Source: Rhizobium sp. CB3090 | GTDB taxonomy: Bacteria; Pseudomonadota; Alphaproteobacteria; Rhizobiales; Rhizobiaceae | Direction: 5' to 3' | Assembly (NCBI RefSeq): GCF_029714285.1 | Contig: NZ_CP121662.1 | Location: forward strand, 62,001 to 126,000 | Length of the DNA: 64,000 bases | Shown here: in pieces, positions 18,099 through 26,927 of the stretch | Layout of the letters: each line of letters opens with the position of its first letter | Numbering within the stretch: the stretch's first letter is position 1 | Translations under genes and position numbers: made by a program | Notes under the pieces: generated by a model | The model's input: the letters and a program-made list of their open reading frames with translations, nothing else | What the model was told of the DNA's origin: nothing | Database searches by the model: none

Positions 18099-19619
18099 AT
18101 GGATAGTGAGCAGGACAGAAACGCCGGCGAAGGCGGCAAGGCCGAGGCTCGGAGTCGCTCTCGTTTCTACCGTCCCACCGGCATTTTCGGCGGCCTTTCC
18201 GGCAAGCTTCTGATGCTCACCGTCATTTTCATCCTGCTTGCCGAAGTGCTGATCTTCGTTCCCTCCGTTGCCAATATGCGTTTGCGCTGGCTGGAGGATA
18301 GGCTGAACACGGCTGCCGCCGCCGCCATCGTCATCGATGGTCTGCAGCCGGTCGAATTGCCCCGCGCGCTCCAGAAGGAGACGCTGATGGCAACCGGCAC
18401 ACGCGCCATCGTACTGCGCAAGGATGGAGCTTCGCGGCTGTTGGCGACCGCCGAGATGCCGTCTTCCGTCGATGAGCAATATGATTTGAGCGACGTCTCC
18501 CTGCCGACCGCGATGCGCGATGCCCTGGATACGCTGCTATTCGGCGGCAACCGCGTCATCCGCGTCTTCGGCCCCGTCGGCGGCGACGCCAGCACCGGCA
18601 TCGAAGTGGTGTTGAAGGATACAAGGCTGCGCAACGCCATGCTCGCCTATTCCGGCAGCGTCCTTTTCGTTTCGATCCTGATTTCGCTGTTCACAGCGAC
18701 CCTGATCTTCTTCGCCATCAATCGCATGATGATCCGCCCGATCCGCCGGCTGACCGACAGCATGCAGACCTTTTCGGATGATCCGGAAGACCCCGGCCGC
18801 GTTCTGGTGGCGGACGGGGGCCGCGATGAACTGGCGGTGGCCGGCCGCCATCTTGCTTCCATGCAGTCGCAGTTGCAAAAGACGTTGAAACAGCAGAAGA
18901 ACCTCGCCGCTCTCGGTCTCGCCGTGTCGAAGATCAACCACGACATGCGCAACATCCTGTCGGCTGCGCAACTGATGTCCGACCGCCTGGTCGACGTCGA
19001 CGACCCGATGGTCAAGCGCTTTGCACCAAAGCTCCTGCGCACCATCGACCGCGCCGTCGGCTATACGACCGAGGTGCTGTCCTTCGGCCAGACCTCCGAA
19101 TCCGCCCCGCGCCGCCGCCGTGTGCACCTTCTCGAACTCATCGACGAGGTGCGCGATATCCTGGCGATCGATCCCGATAGCGGCATCGACTTCGTTGCGC
19201 AGATGAGTCCGGATCTGGAAGTCGACGCCGACAGCGAGCAACTGTTTCGAATCATCCACAATCTCTGCCGCAACGCCCACCAGGCCCTGGTCGCCTTCGC
19301 CGAGACTGCGCCCGACAGCATCCGCCGCATCACGGTATCGGCGCGCCGCATCGGCAGCGTCGTCAGCATCACCGTCGACGATACCGGTCCAGGCATGCCG
19401 CAAAAGGCGCGGGAAAATCTTTTCACCGCCTTTCGCGGCTCCGCCCGCTCCGGCGGCACTGGCCTGGGGCTGGCAATCGCCCGCGAACTGGTGCTCGCCC
19501 ATGGCGGTACCATCGCGCTGGTAGAAAAACCCGTCGCCGGCACGCAGTTCCGCATCGAAATCCCCGACCGCCCCGTCTCGCTCGACGACTACCGCAGCCG
19601 CAGCCTCCACGAAAACTGA
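18099..19619 (+). CDS. sensor histidine kinase, orphan
   Basis: The 506-residue protein has TM1 (about 34-58), an extracytoplasmic sensor of about 125 residues and TM2 (about 184-206). A HAMP-like linker is followed by a HisKA-type dimerisation helix with the phosphoacceptor H281 in KINHDMRNILSAAQLM. The HATPase domain has an N box near HNLCRNAHQAL, G1 DTGPGMP and G2 GTGLGLAIA. No response regulator lies next to it; the neighbours are a chemoreceptor and a tRNA. The sensor shows no recognisable ligand motif. Confidence 0.9.
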   Translation: MDSEQDRNAGEGGKAEARSRSRFYRPTGIFGGLSGKLLMLTVIFILLAEVLIFVPSVANMRLRWLEDRLNTAAAAAIVIDGLQPVELPRALQKETLMATGTRAIVLRKDGASRLLATAEMPSSVDEQYDLSDVSLPTAMRDALDTLLFGGNRVIRVFGPVGGDASTGIEVVLKDTRLRNAMLAYSGSVLFVSILISLFTATLIFFAINRMMIRPIRRLTDSMQTFSDDPEDPGRVLVADGGRDELAVAGRHLASMQSQLQKTLKQQKNLAALGLAVSKINHDMRNILSAAQLMSDRLVDVDDPMVKRFAPKLLRTIDRAVGYTTEVLSFGQTSESAPRRRRVHLLELIDEVRDILAIDPDSGIDFVAQMSPDLEVDADSEQLFRIIHNLCRNAHQALVAFAETAPDSIRRITVSARRIGSVVSITVDDTGPGMPQKARENLFTAFRGSARSGGTGLGLAIARELVLAHGGTIALVEKPVAGTQFRIEIPDRPVSLDDYRSRSLHEN

Positions 19620-19744
19620 GTGTTTTCAGCCCCTTCGCGAGATCGCTTGCGAAAATCGCGATCTTTTTCACAAATCCACTTGCATTCCCCGAAAGGACCC
19701 TTTAGAGAACCGCCCACGCCAACGGTTTCTTCCGTTTCGGCCAC

Positions 19745-19821
19745 GCACCCGTAGCTCAGCTGGATAGAGCACCAGACTACGAATCTGGGGGTCAGGAGTT
19801 CGAATCTCTTCGGGTGCGCCA
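19745..19821 (+). tRNA. tRNA-Arg (anticodon ACG)
   Basis: A 77-nt cloverleaf includes the encoded CCA. The acceptor arm is GCACCCG/CGGGTGC, the D arm GCTC...GAGC, and the anticodon arm CCAGA-CTACGAA-TCTGG with anticodon ACG. The T loop is TTCGAAT. A34 would be edited to inosine to read CGN codons. It borders the accessory region, but no second copy of its 3' end was noticed that would mark an integrated element. Confidence 0.95.
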
Positions 19822-19859
19822 TTTTTCATCACTCCAAAGCAATGATGGTCACAACGAAC

Positions 19860-21401
19860 CTACCCGGGTTCGCCGAACCAACGCGCGGCAGCCTGAATAG
19901 CTTCCTCAAGAATGGGGGCGGTGTCGGCAGCCCAAGCGACGAAGCCATCGGGGCGTACCAATACAGCGCTCAAGCCCAGCCGATCCTTGACGTCACTTGC
20001 GACATAAGCGATCCGCCCGCTCCAGCGGCGCGCAAGTCCATGAAGCGGTGCGCGAACGTCAAAGTCTAAAAGTAGGCCCCTTCCTGTCCTGAGAAGATCG
20101 CCAATCTTCGTACCGTCGACCAATTCGAAGTCGGGAACGCTGCGGCCCACGAGCGGTTGGCTGCTGCCAAGATCATAGCGGAGGGAAACGCCCCACGCAC
20201 GTTCGGCGAAATAGGTCGCGCCATCGCGCGTTCCAATCAGCTCGCGGAGGATGGCTTCGAGCGCGCGCGAGCTCCGACTTGGCCGCATGATCGCGACCTG
20301 CGCGCGCGACCAGTCGAGTATCTGCGCTCCGACCGGATGTCGCTCGCTCGTATAGGTATCGAGCAGATCGACCGGCGCATCGCCGCGAAGGGTGGCGGCC
20401 AGCTTCCAGCCGAGATTCATTGCATCACCGAGCCCCAGATTGAGGCCCTGGCCGCCCAGCGGGGAGTGCACGTGTGCGGCGTCGCCGGCAAGCAGCACTC
20501 GCCCGTTGCGATAAGACACCGCTTGGTACGCGCGATCCGTCCAAGTCGTGGCGAGCCGGAGAGCCGCCAACGTAACGTCCGTGCCAGAGACGCTGCGTAA
20601 CACTGCTTGTGTATGGTCGAGGGTGATTGGCTGGGTCCGGTGGAACGCGCCGCCGTCGAAGTCGACCATCGCGATCGTCCCAGGCCGCGCATAGGTGTAC
20701 ATGCCCGTGGAGGTGTAGCTGCGGCCCACGCGGAGGCTGTCCGGATCGGCCATCTCGACTTCGATCGAATAGCCAGTGAATTCGGGATCAGTGCCGACGA
20801 AATCGAAGCCGCCGGCCTTGCGCACCGCGCTGCGCCCGCCATCGCAACCGACGAGCCAGCGACAGCGAAAAGCCTCGCCGCCGGCACGGATGGTCACCTC
20901 GTCATCCGACTTGTCGAACGTCTCGACGCCGAGGCCGCGCCTGATCTCGGCCCCTGTGGCGGTTGCGCGAGCGGTCAGGACGGCTTCGAGGGTCTCCATG
21001 TCGACCGCCATGTTGACGCCGGCCGGACTTGGCAGGCGATACGGCCACTTGGAGCTATCGATTTTGTCGTGGAAGAATTGGATACCGGCGAAATGGCCGG
21101 CCGGGCGGCGCGGCTGCTGCAGCCAGTGCGCGGCGGCCGCGGTGCTGCCCGAGGCATCGTTTGCACGCTGCGCCGCGGCGATGTCGTCCAGCAATCCGCG
21201 ACGGTAAAGGGCTTCGAGAGTGGGCGCGGAGAGGCCGCGCATTCCGAACGGAAATTGCTTCAAGGGTGAGCGCGGGTCTTCGGCTTGCTCCAGCACCAGC
21301 ACCGAGAGATCGGCAAGGCGCAACTCGCAGGCGAGAAACAGGCCGACGGGACCAGCTCCAGCTATCAAGACGTCATAAAGAGCTAAGGGACGGTTGGGCA
21401 T
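19860..21401 (-). CDS. FAD-dependent aromatic monooxygenase (PHBH-type)
   Basis: The 513-residue flavoprotein has the N-terminal dinucleotide-binding motif GAGPVGLFLACEL (about 13-25), the middle CDGGRSAVRK (DG motif) and GDAAHVHSPLGGQGLNLGLG (GD motif). A C-terminal thioredoxin-like domain of about 110 residues is typical of the larger polyketide and phenol hydroxylases (PgaE/MhpA/Rox-like). It should hydroxylate an aromatic ring or polyketide/antibiotic with NAD(P)H and O2; the substrate is not determinable. AGGAG lies before the ATG at 21399-21401. The longer frame adds 42 unlikely residues. It is a single gene starting the accessory region next to tRNA-Arg. Confidence 0.88.
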   Translation of the reverse strand: MPNRPLALYDVLIAGAGPVGLFLACELRLADLSVLVLEQAEDPRSPLKQFPFGMRGLSAPTLEALYRRGLLDDIAAAQRANDASGSTAAAAHWLQQPRRPAGHFAGIQFFHDKIDSSKWPYRLPSPAGVNMAVDMETLEAVLTARATATGAEIRRGLGVETFDKSDDEVTIRAGGEAFRCRWLVGCDGGRSAVRKAGGFDFVGTDPEFTGYSIEVEMADPDSLRVGRSYTSTGMYTYARPGTIAMVDFDGGAFHRTQPITLDHTQAVLRSVSGTDVTLAALRLATTWTDRAYQAVSYRNGRVLLAGDAAHVHSPLGGQGLNLGLGDAMNLGWKLAATLRGDAPVDLLDTYTSERHPVGAQILDWSRAQVAIMRPSRSSRALEAILRELIGTRDGATYFAERAWGVSLRYDLGSSQPLVGRSVPDFELVDGTKIGDLLRTGRGLLLDFDVRAPLHGLARRWSGRIAYVASDVKDRLGLSAVLVRPDGFVAWAADTAPILEEAIQAAARWFGEPG

Positions 21402-21654
21402 GAACGAACTCCTGTGTCGATAATGTTCGACCGGAGCGTTCCTCAGCTTTGAGAACCACACGGACGAACGATGGGGCGCTGGCGTAGCACCCGATGTTCG
21501 TCGTGGGGGTCTCATGCGCGAGGCCAAAGACCAGAGCTTTCGTTACCAAAAGGACTTGGGCTTACCAAACCAAGTCTGCCTTTTCCGACGTCGGGTAAAT
21601 AGCGGTGTTGCGATTGATCTGCAAGGGTTCGGCGTTACCGCAGGCTGTGGCCGA

Positions 21655-22557
21655 TCACATAAACCCCGGATTTCGGGGCAGATACTGCATCCAATCGCCA
21701 TAGCCGGGCGATGCCATCAGCAGCATTGGAAAGGTGATTCGCATGCCTTGCTTGAGCGCAAGGCTGAGGACGCCGTCGCACGTGCCCGGCAGAAACGCCG
21801 ATACGTTCTCGGCAGAACGCTCTGACGCCAGTCTCAGCGCGGTCGCAAAGGCATCCTTGAGAATGTCAGGCTCCATGACCGCGAGAGGCCCGATGTGGCC
21901 ATTGGGGCCGACATAGCTGTAGCCGACGCAGTCGCTGCCGGCGTAAAGCAGCACCCCTGTCGTTGCCGGGTCATCGAGCAGGTAGCGGTGATGCTTTTCA
22001 CGCGTGGCGCCTATGGCGCACAAGTCGATCTCGGCAAGCTTTCCCATGGTCGCGGCGTTGCCGTCGATCGCGATGGCGCGTAACGGCGGCTCGGGCAACG
22101 TCTGCATCACCATTTTGCGCGCGGCACTGAAAAGATAAATCGGCATCTTGGGAAAGAGGCCATGCCGCATGTAGAGGCCCTGGGAGACACGATTGAAGGT
22201 GAACGTAATAAGTGCCTTGTGAGCTGCACCTGATTTCCGGGCGTGCTCCATGGTTCGCGCCAATAGCTCATTCCCGATGCCCTGGCCTTGCCGGGCGGGA
22301 TCGACGAACAACTGGGCGAGGAACCAGACATCCCCGCAAACCCAACTCCAGGCAAAGCCGAGAATCGCTCCGTCGTCCTCGGCAATCCATAGGCCGCCAG
22401 GGTCGTCCTTGAGCGAAAAGAGCTGAAAGCTGGGAGGGCTCGCTGTCGCCATCGGGCCGAAGCCATGCCGAACGGTAAGATCGTTGATGGCGGCAACCAC
22501 CAGAGCATCGGTTGCAGCCAAATCGTCTGCTTGAGCGGGTCTGTAAACAAGCGACAT
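21655..22557 (-). CDS. double-domain GNAT acetyltransferase
   Basis: The 300-residue protein seems to hold two GNAT folds. In the N-terminal half (about 3-150) WIAEDDGAILGFAWSW, LFVDPARQGQGIGNELLART and the following helix form the acetyl-CoA loop. The C-terminal half (about 160-300) has GVLLYAGSDCVGYSYVGPNGHIGPLAVME, resembling a second, less conserved domain. The ATG used has CGGAG 8 nt upstream; a longer frame lacks support. The substrate is unknown. It is followed upstream by the JmjC-like gene on the same strand with a 142-nt gap. Confidence 0.8.
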   Translation of the reverse strand: MSLVYRPAQADDLAATDALVVAAINDLTVRHGFGPMATASPPSFQLFSLKDDPGGLWIAEDDGAILGFAWSWVCGDVWFLAQLFVDPARQGQGIGNELLARTMEHARKSGAAHKALITFTFNRVSQGLYMRHGLFPKMPIYLFSAARKMVMQTLPEPPLRAIAIDGNAATMGKLAEIDLCAIGATREKHHRYLLDDPATTGVLLYAGSDCVGYSYVGPNGHIGPLAVMEPDILKDAFATALRLASERSAENVSAFLPGTCDGVLSLALKQGMRITFPMLLMASPGYGDWMQYLPRNPGFM

Positions 22558-22699
22558 TGGATAACTCCGGCAAAGGTTCCGAAACAGCGTGCGAGCTGCC
22601 GCCGCAATTATACCAATTCGGATGATCGTGGTCTCAGGTACCGCCATCCCGTGAGGCATCTCGCAATGCCGTGGGAGGTATCAGCCGGCCCCTCCGCCA

Positions 22700-23656
22700 C
22701 TATTTCAGAAAGAGGCGCAACGGCGCTGTCATTTTCCTGAAGCCGGAACGCAGCATGTCGTGCTTGGTCTTCGGATGCTTGTCGGCAAACATTCCGAGGA
22801 TCGATGTCTTCAGCTTGTCGCGCCATGCGGATTTTCCAGGCGCCGTCGGTTTCAGGCCGCAGCGCCGCAACAGATAGTTCATCTGGTAGACGGTCGCCTG
22901 CCGGTCGCAATCGCGCACGCAGAAATGAATGCCGAGAGCGATCGAATAGATATCGCCGTTCTTGAATGCATGCGGCGCTTTCGACGGGTGATGGACGCCG
23001 GTCCCCTGGTTCAAGGCGTAGACCGTCGCCTTGCTTTGTTTTTCGACGGTATATTTGGCGGCGTTGAGATCGCCGATGTAATATTTTTCGATTTCCTTGT
23101 CGGACAGGACGGAACGATCGTTTGCGTCCCATATGTTGGCGGTCCGGTTGCCGTGAATCTGGAACAGGAATGTTGCCTCATGGTCGATGTGATAGGGCGT
23201 TACGGCATTGGGCGAGGCGAGGAATATATAGGCATCTTCCCAGGTGACTTCGTCCCGCGAGCAGCCGGTATCGGCAAGGATTTCGGTCATGAGCTGATCG
23301 AGCAGTGCGCGATATTCGGGATCGCGCTGAACGCTGTAGAGCAGCACCCACGATCCTGATTCCGCCAGATTGGAGATCGCTTCGTTGACGCTCTCCACCT
23401 TGTCGTTCAGCGGCACGGCCCAGCCGGCATCTAGCGGTGCTCCACCCGCCTGCCAGCGCACGCTTCTCGTGCTTGTGTCCGCAAGCAGCGATTTCGCAAG
23501 TTCGGCGAGGCGCGGAAGCGAGAATAGCCGATGTCCAACCAAGTTGTGACTGAATTGAAACGACCTCTTATTGAAGTCGTCTCTGAAAGCATTCGGTCCC
23601 ACCGCGATACTTTGCGTATCCAGGGAGGCTGGCTTGGTCACGGTGGCTGTAAGCAT
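22700..23656 (-). CDS. JmjC/cupin-like 2-oxoglutarate-dependent oxygenase candidate
   Basis: The 318-residue protein shows an H156-I-D158 metal-binding pair in TPYHIDHEATFLFQIHG. A distal His candidate lies near 222-229 (TGVHHPSKAPHAFKNGD), the layout of a cupin/JmjC Fe(II) oxygenase. IHGNRTANIWD and NGDIYSIALGIHFCVRD are strands of the barrel. The C-terminal 70 residues are basic and helical. JmjC-type enzymes hydroxylate or demethylate proteins or small molecules; the target here is unknown. It is close to the double GNAT gene, which might modify the same substrate, but that is speculation. Confidence 0.75.
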   Translation of the reverse strand: MLTATVTKPASLDTQSIAVGPNAFRDDFNKRSFQFSHNLVGHRLFSLPRLAELAKSLLADTSTRSVRWQAGGAPLDAGWAVPLNDKVESVNEAISNLAESGSWVLLYSVQRDPEYRALLDQLMTEILADTGCSRDEVTWEDAYIFLASPNAVTPYHIDHEATFLFQIHGNRTANIWDANDRSVLSDKEIEKYYIGDLNAAKYTVEKQSKATVYALNQGTGVHHPSKAPHAFKNGDIYSIALGIHFCVRDCDRQATVYQMNYLLRRCGLKPTAPGKSAWRDKLKTSILGMFADKHPKTKHDMLRSGFRKMTAPLRLFLK

Positions 23657-23973
23657 GATCGGAATCCCCCAGTTGATAGAGACGTTGGAAATCTCACGAA
23701 ACTGTGATTGCCGTTCACATTTTTGTCATCTAATCCAATGGTGGAGAGACATCCTACGATTGGATCAACATACTCCCAAAAGGGGTGTAGCTGTACGCCG
23801 GCACAATCAATTCGATTTTGCTAAACAATATCAGGAAGATGGTCGGACAGGGTGGTTCCGTCGACGTGGCGAGCAGATCGGGTTGCTCTCTCCCGACGCC
23901 GCTGCCATCCGCTGGCGTGCTGGATCGTGCTGATGGAGAGGACAAGCTTCACCCGAGTTTGTCCTGAAGAAGC
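23657..23973. other. intergenic stretch without a supported gene
   Basis: Upstream of the JmjC-like gene there is an interrupted dyad ATCCAAT...ATTGGAT around 23731-23763. At about 23939-23965 AGGACAA...TTGTCCT forms a stem that could end the Ser-rich gene, which stops at 23974. An open frame on the plus strand crosses this region but has no start signal or recognisable domain and was not accepted. Confidence 0.45.
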
Positions 23974-24642
23974 TTAGGTGCTCGTCTTCTCGGACGCAGA
24001 CACACCCGAACTCTCCGCACTTGTGTCGGAAGCGACCGACGGCCAGGTGATGTAGTAATACTGCGAGCCGACCTGGCCGAAATAGGCCTCGTTGCCTGTG
24101 GTCTTGTCGACGAAACTGCCGTCGGAATTCTTGACGAAGGTTCCGTCGGAACCGCGTTCGAGGTGAGCCTTCAGGAAGTCGTTCCAATCGCTGGTGGGGA
24201 TCGTGTCGCCGGTCTTGCTGGTCGTGCCCTGTTCGGTGTCGGCATCGACATCCCATGCCTGGATCGAAACGCCCTTGGTGGGATCGGAAACTGTCAATGT
24301 ACCGTTGTCGAGCGCGTCGAGCATGGCCTGGGCCTGGCCTCCCTTGCCCTCGCTTTTGACCGCGTCCTGCAGGTTCTGTTTCAGGAGATCCATGAACGAG
24401 CTGCTGGTCATGTCCGGATCGGATTGCGATGTGCTGGAACTGTCGGTTTGATTTGCCGACAGGCCGTTCAGCATGCTGGTGAGCGATGCCTGCGACTGCG
24501 ACGGCAGGCTCGAAAGATCGCTGCTGCTGCTATCGCCCAGCAGGGGCGCGCTGCTCGAATCCTGCGAAGCGTCTGGGCTCTGCAGCAACTGCAGTGCCAT
24601 TTGCGATGAGAGCAATCGGGTCGTGGTCAATGCGGAGACCAT
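23974..24642 (-). CDS. Ser-rich protein of unknown function
   Basis: The 222-residue protein starts MVSALTTTRLLSSQMALQLL with GGAA upstream. Residues 25-85 are strongly enriched in Ser, Gln and Asp. The C-terminal half (about 95-205) is more ordered, with WDVDADTEQG, DWNDFLKAHLERGSDGTFVKN and an aromatic YFGQVGSQYYYITWP segment. There is no signal peptide or membrane helix. The longer open frame upstream mirrors the MFS gene and was cut at the ATG. Low-complexity heads like this occur in proteins secreted without a cleaved signal, but nothing proves secretion here. Confidence 0.65.
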   Translation of the reverse strand: MVSALTTTRLLSSQMALQLLQSPDASQDSSSAPLLGDSSSSDLSSLPSQSQASLTSMLNGLSANQTDSSSTSQSDPDMTSSSFMDLLKQNLQDAVKSEGKGGQAQAMLDALDNGTLTVSDPTKGVSIQAWDVDADTEQGTTSKTGDTIPTSDWNDFLKAHLERGSDGTFVKNSDGSFVDKTTGNEAYFGQVGSQYYYITWPSVASDTSAESSGVSASEKTST

Positions 24643-24782
24643 AGGTCGTTCCTTCCCAATATGGCAGCCATCACGCCGGAAGCCGCCTTTGACGGTCGAT
24701 CGACGCGCGCCTGCTGGGGCGGCGCATCGCAGATGCCGTCGACTGTAGGAAGATGGACTTACCCGGGGCTTGTGCGATGGTC

Positions 24783-26339
24783 TCAGCGCGGCGGCTGGGG
24801 ACCTTCGCCGTGATGCATCTTCAGCGGTATTTCCGGCAGGAACAGCAGCGCGATCAGCGCCAGCCCCACGATGACGGTTCCGGTGGCGAAGGTCATGGCG
24901 ATGGCGTGGCGGTAAAGTGCTATTGCCGCGGCATGCTCTTCCGGCGACGCAGCGGCAAGTTGCTTGAGGCCGCCTTCGGTCAGCGACGACAGGTCGAGGC
25001 TGCCGGACGAGCCCGTCGCCTGCCGCACGCGATAGGCCAGGATCGCCCCGGAACCGGTGACGCCGATCAGGCCGCCGAGCGAACGGAAGAAGGCGAGCGT
25101 TGCCGTGCCGACGCCGCGATGCGCAAGGGGCAGGGCATTCTGCACCGCGACCGTCATGGTTGGCATCACCAGCCCGAGCCCCAGGCCGAGCGCGAAGATC
25201 GGCGGCTCGATGATCGCGAACCCCTTGCTGATCGCTATAGCCCAGGCGAGCGTGGCAAAGGCGGCCGTCGCAAGGCCGAGGCCGCAAAGCTGAGCCGGCT
25301 TGTAGCGACCGGACCGCTGCAGCAGCACCCGGCCGTTGAACATGGATGAGATGACGAAGCCGATCATCAGCGGTCCCGTCAGGAAGCCGGAATGCGAGGG
25401 TGTGACGCCCATTACCATCTGAAAGAACAGCGGGAAGAACAGCGTCGCGCCAAGCATGCCCATGAAGGTCAGGGCCAGCACGAGGCAGGCGATGACGAAC
25501 AGTCGGTTGCGGAAGAGATCGGGTGGCAATACCGGCTCGGGCTCATGCCTGATGTGGAGGACGAAGAAAATTCCGAGCACAAGCGCCGCGCCGGAAAGGC
25601 CGAGAATTTGCGGCGAGTTCCAGGCCCATTCATTGCCGCCGAGCGCGAGCGCCAGCAGGAAGCTGGTGGTGCAACCGGTCAGTAGCACGGCGCCGAGATA
25701 ATCGATGCGGCGGCTGCGTACCTGATGTCGCCGCTTCAAGGCGCGGCCGATCATGATGAGTGCCACCGCGCCGATCGGCAGGTTGACGTAGAAGATCCAG
25801 TGCCAGGAGAGCAGATCGGTAATGACGCCGCCGAAGATCGGGCCGATGACGCTGCAGACGGCGAAGACGGCAGCGATCGAGCCTTGATTGCGGCCGCGCC
25901 TCGCCGGCGGCACCAGATCGCCGATGATGATTTGCGCGAGCGGCAGCAGCCCGCCGGCGCCGAGGCCCTGAATGGCGCGGAAGATGATGAGCTGCAGCAG
26001 CGTTTGCGCCATGCCGCTGAGCGCCGAGCCGAGAAGGAAAATCAGGATCGCCGCATAGATCATCGGCTTGCGGCCGTACTGATCGCTGAGCTTGCCGTAG
26101 AGCGGCATGGTGCTGGTCGAGGCCAGAACATAAGCGCTAACCACCCACGATAGATGCGTGACGCCCCCGAGATCGCTGACGATGCGCGGCAGGGCGGTTG
26201 CGACAATGCTCTGGTCGATGGCCCCGAGGCCGAGCACGATCATCAGGCCAAGGATGACGGCACGAATTTCGCGGCGGTCGGGCGCGTCGTCTTCGCTCGC
26301 CGCCGGCTGCAGAGCGGCCGGTCGAACTTGTGATGTCAT
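24783..26339 (-). CDS. MFS multidrug exporter, DHA2 (14-TM, EmrB-type) family
   Basis: The 518-residue protein contains about 14 hydrophobic segments. It has the DHA2 signatures GLGAIDQSIVATALPRIVSDL (TM1), LYGKLSDQYGRKPMIY (motif A) and QGLGAGGLLPLAQIIIGD (motif C region). These proton-driven pumps export amphipathic drugs, dyes or bile-type compounds. Its ATG overlaps the stop of the upstream marR gene (ATGA), so the two are co-transcribed and co-translated. Repression by that MarR protein through the palindrome at 26798-26824 is the likely control. Confidence 0.9.
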   Translation of the reverse strand: MTSQVRPAALQPAASEDDAPDRREIRAVILGLMIVLGLGAIDQSIVATALPRIVSDLGGVTHLSWVVSAYVLASTSTMPLYGKLSDQYGRKPMIYAAILIFLLGSALSGMAQTLLQLIIFRAIQGLGAGGLLPLAQIIIGDLVPPARRGRNQGSIAAVFAVCSVIGPIFGGVITDLLSWHWIFYVNLPIGAVALIMIGRALKRRHQVRSRRIDYLGAVLLTGCTTSFLLALALGGNEWAWNSPQILGLSGAALVLGIFFVLHIRHEPEPVLPPDLFRNRLFVIACLVLALTFMGMLGATLFFPLFFQMVMGVTPSHSGFLTGPLMIGFVISSMFNGRVLLQRSGRYKPAQLCGLGLATAAFATLAWAIAISKGFAIIEPPIFALGLGLGLVMPTMTVAVQNALPLAHRGVGTATLAFFRSLGGLIGVTGSGAILAYRVRQATGSSGSLDLSSLTEGGLKQLAAASPEEHAAAIALYRHAIAMTFATGTVIVGLALIALLFLPEIPLKMHHGEGPQPPR

Positions 26340-26785
26340 TGTCCGATGTCTCCGAGCGGGCCGATGGCGGCGCGAATGGCCGCGCGTGCCTCGGGTGACA
26401 ATTTGGCGAGTTCGAAGGCGAGCCAATCGGTCCGCCTCTGCTTTATGCCTTGAATCAGAGCCCGCCCCTTGTCCGTGGCGATCAGGCCGCTGCGTCGCCG
26501 GTCCTCCGGATCGGGAGCGGAGCGGGCAACGAGCCCCCCGCGTTCCATCGCCTTGATGTGCCCCGATATGGTCGGGCCACGCAGGTTCTCCAGCCGTGCC
26601 AGCTCCGCAACCCCCATGCCCGGCTGCTGGAGGATGGCGACGAGAAGAAGCGCCTGCAGCGGCGAGATGCCGGGCGCATCGTTTTCACGTCGCAATTGCC
26701 GATAAAGGCGATGCAGGGCGGGACGCAATGCCTCGGCGAGCGCTATCGCCTCTTCAAGTTCCTGACGATGTTCGGTTTCACCCAT
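26336..26785 (-). CDS. MarR-family transcriptional repressor
   Basis: The 149-residue protein has the MarR winged helix. Helices 2-4 are SPLQALLLVAILQQPGMGVAELARLENLRGPTISGHIKAMERGG, followed by the wing with D-x-R residues (APDPEDRRRSGLIATDKG). The ATG at 26783-26785 was chosen; the longer frame runs through the operator. It is the promoter-proximal gene of the marR-MFS operon. A ligand exported by the pump would probably release it from DNA, as for EmrR/MprA. Confidence 0.9.
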   Translation of the reverse strand: MGETEHRQELEEAIALAEALRPALHRLYRQLRRENDAPGISPLQALLLVAILQQPGMGVAELARLENLRGPTISGHIKAMERGGLVARSAPDPEDRRRSGLIATDKGRALIQGIKQRRTDWLAFELAKLSPEARAAIRAAIGPLGDIGQ

Positions 26786-26797
26786 GGCGATCCAAAA

Positions 26798-26824
26798 AAG
26801 ATAGATAGGCTTCCTATCTATCTT
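26798..26824. promoter_or_regulatory. palindromic MarR operator
   Basis: AAGATAGATAGG (26798-26809) and CCTATCTATCTT (26813-26824) are perfect 12-bp arms around a 3-nt spacer. The dyad ends 13 nt before the marR start, exactly where an autorepressor of the marR-MFS operon would bind. The divergent BA14K gene starts 104 nt on the other side and could share control. Confidence 0.8.
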
Positions 26825-26927
26825 CATAAACCACGCTTCCCACTTGCACAAGCGGTCGAATCCTCCGGAACTTTTTTCAATCTGTGCGCGTTCCTCAAGC
26901 TCCCTGGGATTTGAGAGGAGATTGACC

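Noticed and set aside
19745..19821. tRNA-Arg as attachment site of an integrated island
   Set aside because: No integrase gene and no second copy of the tRNA 3' end were noticed within the window.
23571..23933. Plus-strand frame crossing the JmjC-like gene start
   Set aside because: No Shine-Dalgarno, starts inside another gene and shows no domain.
24643..25287. N-terminal extension of the Ser-rich protein gene
   Set aside because: The extension is Arg/Pro-rich and mirrors the MFS gene in another frame; the ATG at 24642 has its own ribosome-binding site.
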